This document shows positions 58,080 through 64,000 of a stretch of 64,000 nucleotides of DNA, one piece after another. The DNA comes from Pelobates cultripes. Its lineage: Eukaryota; Chordata; Amphibia; Anura; Pelobatidae. The DNA is taken from positions 205,665,519-205,729,518 of the forward strand of contig OW240912.1 in assembly GCA_933207985.1 (NCBI GenBank). Reading direction: 5' to 3'. The translations under genes and the position numbers were made by a program. The notes beneath the pieces are model-generated. The model was given only the letters and a program-made list of their open reading frames with translations, had not been told where the DNA came from and searched no databases. Position 1 is the first letter of the stretch. Each line of letters begins with the position of its first letter.

Positions 58080-59910
58080 AAAGGTACATAACTGATATAT
58101 GCAATCTTTATTAGCTTAGAATTGTGTTGGTATAGTTGAAATTCTGATGCTTACTTTAAACATGCTAGATACACCGTATGCTCTTTTGAAAAAGCATAGG
58201 ATTCTATTAATACATCGTGCTGGCATTATTGCTAGCAAATGTATAGTTTGGAAGAAACAACTATTTGAAAATAGGTCTCTCTCTCCTTCTGCTCTCCAAA
58301 CACAATGTTGTCAAAACTGCAGTACAAACACACACACAGTTACACATCCACAAACTATGTTACACACAAACTGTTACATATACTCACAGACCTACCTACT
58401 TATACACACTGGTCCAATGTACCTGCTCTACACCTCATCTAGGAGGTATTTCATGTATTTTGGGGGGTGGAGGGAGGTCACGCTAACTTTAATAACCCAT
58501 GACAGGTTCACTTTAAATTCTGCCAATATTTCACCATTTGGGATTTTTTTCTGCAATTATTCCAGGTTTATACTGTGTGTGTTGATTATGCTGCCTATGG
58601 CCTGTTTGTATGGAAAGTCTGGTACTGTGGTAGTCTTATAAGTATTTGCTATTCGTATAATTTAAGTTTCTAGTGAGTATGTTGTACGCAGCAAGTAATG
58701 TAATTTCTGTTTTAGGCAAAACTTCCATGACTGTCCTCAGTTAAGCAGAAAATAAAGAGAGATCAGAGGATAGCAAGCACAACTGATTTTCTGTAATTAA
58801 TTAGCCCTAACAGCAGAGATCTTAGCTAACAATGCAAACTCCAAAAGTAAAAGTGTTGGGCCGGATTTACAGGTCAGGTCACTTGATGGCAGACCTACAC
58901 ACAAAGTCAATAACCTGCCCGATTTTAGGATTAACACCTGCCACCCAATCCCAAATAATGAGGCCAAAGATTCAAATAGTTGGAAAGCTCATTGTCCCAT
59001 AACCAAGACTCTGAAGCAGTTTGTATTCTGCCACCAGCCGTGGCAAACAACACAAGCTAGCTCCGCATGCCCAGAATGGGCATGTTTTCCATTTTAGGAA
59101 ACACTTCAATGCTTAGCCTGATTTCACCTATCACAGTGTCCATTGTAGAAATGAACTGGCATAACTAGCAGGAAGTGTGTAATATCTGCCTTAGCCACAG
59201 CTCCAGTGGGGGTGGGGTGATGGGAAGCCATGCACCGTATTAGTCAAACTGCTCGAAAGTGGTTTGATACAGAATGGAGGGGACTCCAGGCACTATAACC
59301 AGGTCACTGAGATGAAATGGTTAAAGTGCTTACAGTTAAGCAAGCAGCGATCCAAGTACAACAACGTTCGCTCCCAATGGCAAATAACCATACAAATCTG
59401 GACTAAGGAGGCAGGGCAGTCGCCCTGGTGTAAATAATGAAACTTCTTACAGATTGATCTGCCAAATATTGAATACCAAATATGAATGGACAAAGAGTCA
59501 GTCCTCACACCCAGCTTTGCAATGAGCAGAAAAGAGTCCACTCAGGCAAAGGGTTCCACTAATTCACCTACGGAAAAGCACCATAAAAACATAATGTAAA
59601 TGCAAGTTGAAACAGGAAAGTTTCACAAGCAGAGAAACCGAAGGAGCGCAGAATTCTAAGGTATCCTCGTGTCCCACCTCCTCAAAAAAAAAAATAAAAA
59701 AAAAAATTGCAGATAAAGTGAGTATAAATAATTATTAGCAGGACTTTACAGACAAAACCATTGAAAAAACATAACTTCATATTTGTCAACAGCATAAGTA
59801 TACATGTATATATGTGCACATTTCTGCATGTGATATATTGTGTTATATCTGTGATTATAGGGAGTATGTGCAGCTGTGTAAATGCATGGAAGATTAGTAG
59901 TGGTCAGGCC
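58080..59910. other. Intronic DNA, no recognised element
   Basis: Short CACA tract at 58329-58345. No exon or repeat family was recognised. Confidence 0.4.
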
Positions 59911-59911
59911 A

Positions 59912-60060
59912 TTGGTTCCCAAACTTTTTAGCTTCAAGGCAGACTTAAAATTTCAATATTTTTCCAAGGCACCCCAAGTCAAAACAAAGTTCTAGGTTGT
60001 ATATCTGTCCAGCACTGTGGCATGTACTGGCACTATGGTATAATGTATAGTGTTGTATAT
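59912..60060. repeat. hAT-like old repeat fragment
   Basis: 'ggttcccaaactttttagc' with a following 'aaggcacccca' is a common vertebrate repeat phrase, probably a hAT MITE. The boundaries are approximate. Confidence 0.4.
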
Positions 60061-60244
60061 ATATTTAGTGTTTTAATACAGGGGTGAGTTTGTATATAAT
60101 TTTGGAGTTTAAATGCAGGGGTGTGTTTGTATGTAATATTTGTGTTAGATTGCAGCAGTGTGTTGCGCTGGTGTTTGATTTCTTGGATGTATGCAAATAC
60201 ACACACACACACTACCACATATGTATTAACACAGATATACATAC

Positions 60245-61046
60245 TGTGATGGAGCTCCCTGTACCCTGGCTGGGTAACTCCGCCAAGCTTGCTTCCTTGC
60301 TGGAACCAGGAAACCTGAAGCGCTTCTGCCCCAGTCACCACAGCTTGACTGGGGTCCTTCTGGAGCTGGTATAGTCCCCTATCCCTCTGCAGCCCTTCTC
60401 CCAGGCAGGCATCCACACCCACCTGCAACGTTATAGCTCGTATCTTTAAAAAAGACACTTGCGGCTCTCAGGCCAACTCTCTAGCTTTATCCCAGAGCTA
60501 GAGGGATCCTGCAATCAGCAAACAGGTCTGAAGACTCTGTCACTAGGATACCTACTAATCTACACAGGACACAAGTTCCAAAAGAAAATAACATAGAAAT
60601 CTTTATTTTATTAAGGACTAGCCCATATTATCATTACATATACATTGCTGTGACAAACATAATAAAATTCAAATAACAAAACATGCACAAAATATACAGT
60701 AAATTATAATAGCATAATAGCATATTTATAAAGGGATGGGGAAGACAATAACCAGCACAAAATATCTCTCCTGCCTGCAGAATTTGCAATATGCAAATCT
60801 ACCTGAATATGCAAATTGCTGTTGCTACCAAGAGAGGGTGCTACACAGGCTCCATAGCCAAATCCACCTAGTTGGTATCAATCCTCAGCAGTACAGTAGA
60901 GCAGGCAAAACATTTAACAGTATACACACACACACATTATAAACACCCTACACCTATAATGGGCACAGGGTGACTGAGACATATTAGCCATTTAGGAACC
61001 ATTGTAAAGTGTCCTTCTGCTCCCAGTGATGGTGACTACCGTCACA
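60245..61046 (-). mobile_element. Solo LTR, 802 bp, with 5-bp TSD
   Basis: TGTGATGGAG at the left and CCGTCACA at the right (inverted TGTGACGG), bounded by identical CATAC (60240-60244 and 61047-61051). TG...CA ends with a 5-bp duplication fit an LTR left after recombination. An AATAAA on the minus strand near 60605-60612 favours minus orientation. No internal retroviral or retrotransposon coding sequence is present. Confidence 0.65.
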
Positions 61047-61284
61047 CATACACATTAAAAACCAAGTGAAAAAAAAGCAGGTTAAAAAAATTTTATTTTT
61101 GGATTTTTTTTTAATTTTTTTTAACTTTGACCCTTTTTAATTTATTTTTCTCCTTGCTGTTTTGATTTATTTTAATTTTTGTAACCTTTTTCCCCTTTTC
61201 TTATATATATTTTTTTTCTTTGCTGAATTTATTTAAACTTTGTCCCCTTTTTTTTCTTCTATATTTTCTCCTTGCTGGTTTTAT

Positions 61285-61467
61285 TTAACCCCTTAAGACC
61301 GGAGGGTGTACTATTACGCCCTATTATAGGCGGCTCTAAACGCCGCCGGGCGTAATAGTACGCCCTCCGGTCTTTCTGTACTTACCCAGTCGCCGGCGAT
61401 CCCATTTATATCAAATTACACGTAGACTGATACTGATTAAATATATATATAATTATTGTTTTATATG

Positions 61468-61510
<43 letters not shown>

Positions 61511-63392
61511 CGAAGGCTTGCACTCCTGGTGTAATCCTGTGGTGCCCGGTGCTGGTCTGGCAAGGATCATGTAGACATAGCAGAAATGACCGCACTCCAA
61601 GGACTTTATAGAGATTTTCAAATAAAATTTAGCTTTTATTCAATCCATTTAAAAAGTCAACGTTTCAGCTCCCACATGGAGCTTTCATCATGTTTTGTCC
61701 TGATGAAAGCTCCATGTGGGAGCTGAAACGTTGACTTTTTAAATGGATTGAATAAAAGCTAAATTTTATTTGAAAATCTCTATAAAGTCCTTGGAGTGCG
61801 GTCATTTCTGCTATGTCTATATATATATATATATATATCTATAAATAATATAAAAAAATTAAATATGTAAATACGTTAAAAAATAAAATAAAATAATAAA
61901 AAAAATTAAAAAATATATAGATGTGTGTTATTTCGTTCTAACTTATTGTGATATTAATATATATATATATTTATATCAAAATACACGTAGAACAAAATAA
62001 TATATATATATATATATATATATAAATATATACGTATATATCACTATATATATACCTATATATAAATAAAAATATTTAAAAAATTATATACATATATATT
62101 CACATACATATATATACATATATTAATTCTACATATATATTTATGTAATATTTTTACATAATTGGGTGTTTTAATTAATTACAATTAGCGGGACCTGCCT
62201 TACAACCCATGCCGAAAGTAAAGGGAATTTAATTTGCTAGTACTATATTTAACCCTATAACGTTCCAAGACACCATAAAACCTGTACATGGGGGATACTG
62301 TTCTACTCGGGGGACTTCGCTGAACACAAATATTAGTGTTTCAAAACAGTAAAATGTATTACAACGATGATATCGCCAGTAAAAGTGAAGTTTTTTTGCA
62401 GTTTTCACGCACAAACAGCACTTACACGGACGATATTATTGCTGCGATACTTTTTACTGTTTTGAAGCACAAATATTTGTGTTCAGCGAAGTCTCCCAAG
62501 TACAACAGTACCCCTCATGTACAGGTTTTATGGTGTTTTCAAAAGTTACAGCGTCAAATATAAGGCTTGTGTTTCATTTTTTTCACATTAAAATTCGCCA
62601 GATTGGGTACGTTGCCTTTGAGACCCTATGGTAGCCCAAGAATGAAAATTACCCATATGATGGCATACCATTTGCAATAGTAGACAACCCAAAGTATTGC
62701 AAACGGGTATGTCCAGTCTTTTTTAGTAGCCACTTAGTCACAAACACTGGCCAAAATTGGCGTTTTTTGCATTTTTCACACACAAACAAATACTAACACT
62801 AACTTTGGCCAGTGTTTGTGACCAAATGGCTACTAAAAAAGACTGGATATACCCCATTTGCAATACCTTGGGTTGTCTACTATTGCAAATGGTATGCCAT
62901 TATGGGTGTAAATTTCATTCCTGGACTACTATAAAGTCCCAAAGGCAACGTAACCAATCTGGCGAATTTCAATTTCAAATGTAACGTGCTATATTTGACC
63001 CTGTAACTTCCCAAAACGCCATAAAACCTGTACATAGGGGGTACTGTTTTACACGTGAGACTTTGCTGAATACAAATATGTGTATTTTATTGCAGTAAAA
63101 GCAAACAGTATTATGACATTGACCGTTAAAATGTCATGGAGAACTAAAGAAATCTAAAAAAATCTTATTTTCTCCCATTTTTTTCATATTAAATTATGTT
63201 TCATAGCTAAATATTTGATATTAAATGAAAGCCATGTTTCCCCTGAGTAAAATGATATATAATAAGGGTGGGTGCATTTAATATGAAATAGGTGAATTAC
63301 GATTGGACAGACATGTAGCACAAATGCCAGGTTTTGTTTACATTTTGTTTCGTTCACAACGTGTACATTTAGCTCCGTCCTTAAAGGGTTAA
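61285..63392. mobile_element. Large TTAA element built of inverted repeats
   Basis: 2.1 kb from TTAACCCCTTAAGACCGG to TCCTTAAAGGGTTAA. A subterminal hairpin (arms GGAGGGTGTACTATTACGCC and its near-inverse, 61300-61378) is followed by AT-rich DNA with a foldback insertion. Then come two inverted pairs: 62270-62385 against 62410-62530 (CCATAAAACCTGTACATG) and 62598-62765 against 62795-62970 (CAAACACTGGCCAAA). A third direct copy of the first unit starts near 63018. No ORF is credible. Confidence 0.7.
61572..61819. mobile_element. Foldback element 3, perfect 119-bp arms
   Basis: Arms 61572-61690 and 61701-61819 are exact reverse complements over 119 bp with a 10-bp spacer. The + strand centre reads CCTGATGAAAGCTCC, ATGTG, GGAGCTGAAACGTTGAC, which matches the hammerhead core (CUGAUGA, stem, GAAA) apart from one extra A. 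(AT)n tracts flank it on both sides. Confidence 0.9.
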
Positions 63393-63399
63393 AAGTTTT

Positions 63400-64000
63400 C
63401 CCTCCTTTTTTAATTTTTTTCCCTCTCTTGTTGTTTCTATTCCCCTCCTTGTGGGTGCTGCTGCTGATCTAATTAGGAGGAGTGGCCCTTAATTTCCACC
63501 TGTGTGGGATTTGTATTGCCAATATAAACCCATTACTGACTCACAGAGCTTGCTCACTGGAGTTTGCTTGAAAGTAGACTATTTCAAGTAGTCTCTTTTA
63601 AGTAGGAGTTAAAACAACAGGAGTTGAAACTACAAGGGAGTTTAAACCAAGAGGGTAAATATTGTTTTTGCTCACTTGTGTTTTTTGTAACTAGGGATGA
63701 GTGCTAGCAAGATTGCAAGTTTTACTCAGTGTACATCGTGCTGCATGTATGCATGCCTGGATAAATCTGTCCAGGGTCCATACCTCTGTGGTGGGTGTGA
63801 GCGAGTGGTTTTTCTGGAAACTCAGATTGGAGATCTGGAGAGGCAAATTGCAACACTGAGGGAGATTGACAATCTTGAGAGGAGTCTGCTGCTCACTGAG
63901 CAGAGTTTAGTGGGAGGAGATGAGACAGTTGGAGAACAGGCACATAGTTGGGTAACAGTGGGGGAGGAAGCAGCTCAGGAGTAGCTGTACTGCAGGAAGC
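63400..64000 (+). mobile_element. CR1-type LINE, 5' end, continues past the window
   Basis: A 5' UTR of about 300 bp ('gagttgaaactacaaggga', 'gtttaaaccaagagg') leads to an ORF1 start at 63697. This is a frequent frog CR1-like opening. ORF2 would lie outside the window. Confidence 0.7.
63697..63984 (+). pseudogene. CR1-type ORF1 N-terminus, zinc motif plus coiled coil
   Basis: 95 residues: CX2C at 12/15 and CX2C at 31/34 (CTSCC...CGGC), then a heptad-like FLETQIGDLERQIATLREI coiled coil. This is the N-terminal layout of CR1 ORF1 proteins, which bind element RNA. It stops at TAG 63982-63984, far short of the esterase domain seen in full ORF1 (compare the fragment at 9530-10440), so it is probably truncated by a nonsense change. 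Confidence 0.65.

Larger units (their letters stand above)
57575..64000 (+). other. rims3: rims3 intron after the first C2B exon (partial)
   Basis: Starts at the donor GTAATT. The remaining C2B exons (YLLENG, WGDYGRMDH and WYKLFP blocks) were looked for and not found. It contains the MITE, LTR, TTAA element and CR1 listed separately. Confidence 0.75.

Overview
The window is vertebrate nuclear DNA, almost certainly from a frog with a large, repeat-rich genome; I cannot name the species. The repeat set supports this: DIRS, Penelope-like, L1/Tx1-type, L2/CR1-type and Tc1 elements, hAT derivatives, and many palindromic TTAA-flanked MITEs. There is no bacterial gene, operon, CRISPR array or tRNA.

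The host gene I can identify with confidence is rims3 (RIM3-gamma, a presynaptic active-zone protein), on the + strand. Three exons with correct splice sites and compatible phases are visible: 11500-11641, 13283-13395 and 57473-57574, the last opening the C2B domain. They are separated by introns of 1.6 kb and 44 kb. The N-terminal exons lie left of the window and the rest of C2B lies to the right. Everything else sits in rims3 introns or upstream of its visible part.

Inside the 44-kb intron, at 53.9-54.6 kb, is a CpG island. It contains a minus-strand first-exon candidate (54122-54148) with an ideal Kozak context and a consensus splice donor. Its nine codons read MPNKNKKEK, which I recognise, from memory only, as the N-terminus of a PP2A B56 (PPP2R5C-type) isoform. 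A 25/41-bp VNTR (52996-53873) abuts the island.

Layout. 1-2610: 5' part of a broken DIRS element (minus), with a candidate 99-nt intron. 6.3-10.4 kb: LINE-like debris, a complete palindromic MITE and a CR1 ORF1 fragment. 11.5-13.4 kb: two rims3 exons with two foldback elements between them. 14.0-18.9 kb: an L1-clade element (minus) inside older repeats. 21.7-24.4 kb: a 5'-truncated L2/CR1-type LINE (plus). 27.2-28.8 kb: a complete but dead Tc1 element. 29.3-41.8 kb: a Penelope-like element (minus) with an inverted partial copy of itself, broken up by a 2.9-kb element of the 'AACCCCTT' family, an L1 copy and a 2.7-kb hAT derivative with a perfect 8-bp target duplication. 43.1-46.6 kb: a composite element with a 1.1-kb polypyrimidine tract and a cloverleaf-like palindrome. 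47-58 kb: TTAA MITEs, the VNTR, the CpG island, a 100-N gap (56818-56917) and a probable LTR. 60-64 kb: a solo LTR, a 2.1-kb TTAA element made of inverted repeats, and the 5' end of a CR1-like LINE.

Three foldback elements (40756-40969, 41171-41402, 61572-61819) share a core resembling the hammerhead-ribozyme consensus. Two of them have perfect arms of 111 and 119 bp around 10-bp spacers. They are the least explained structures in the window. All identifications are from reading the sequence; no database search was run.
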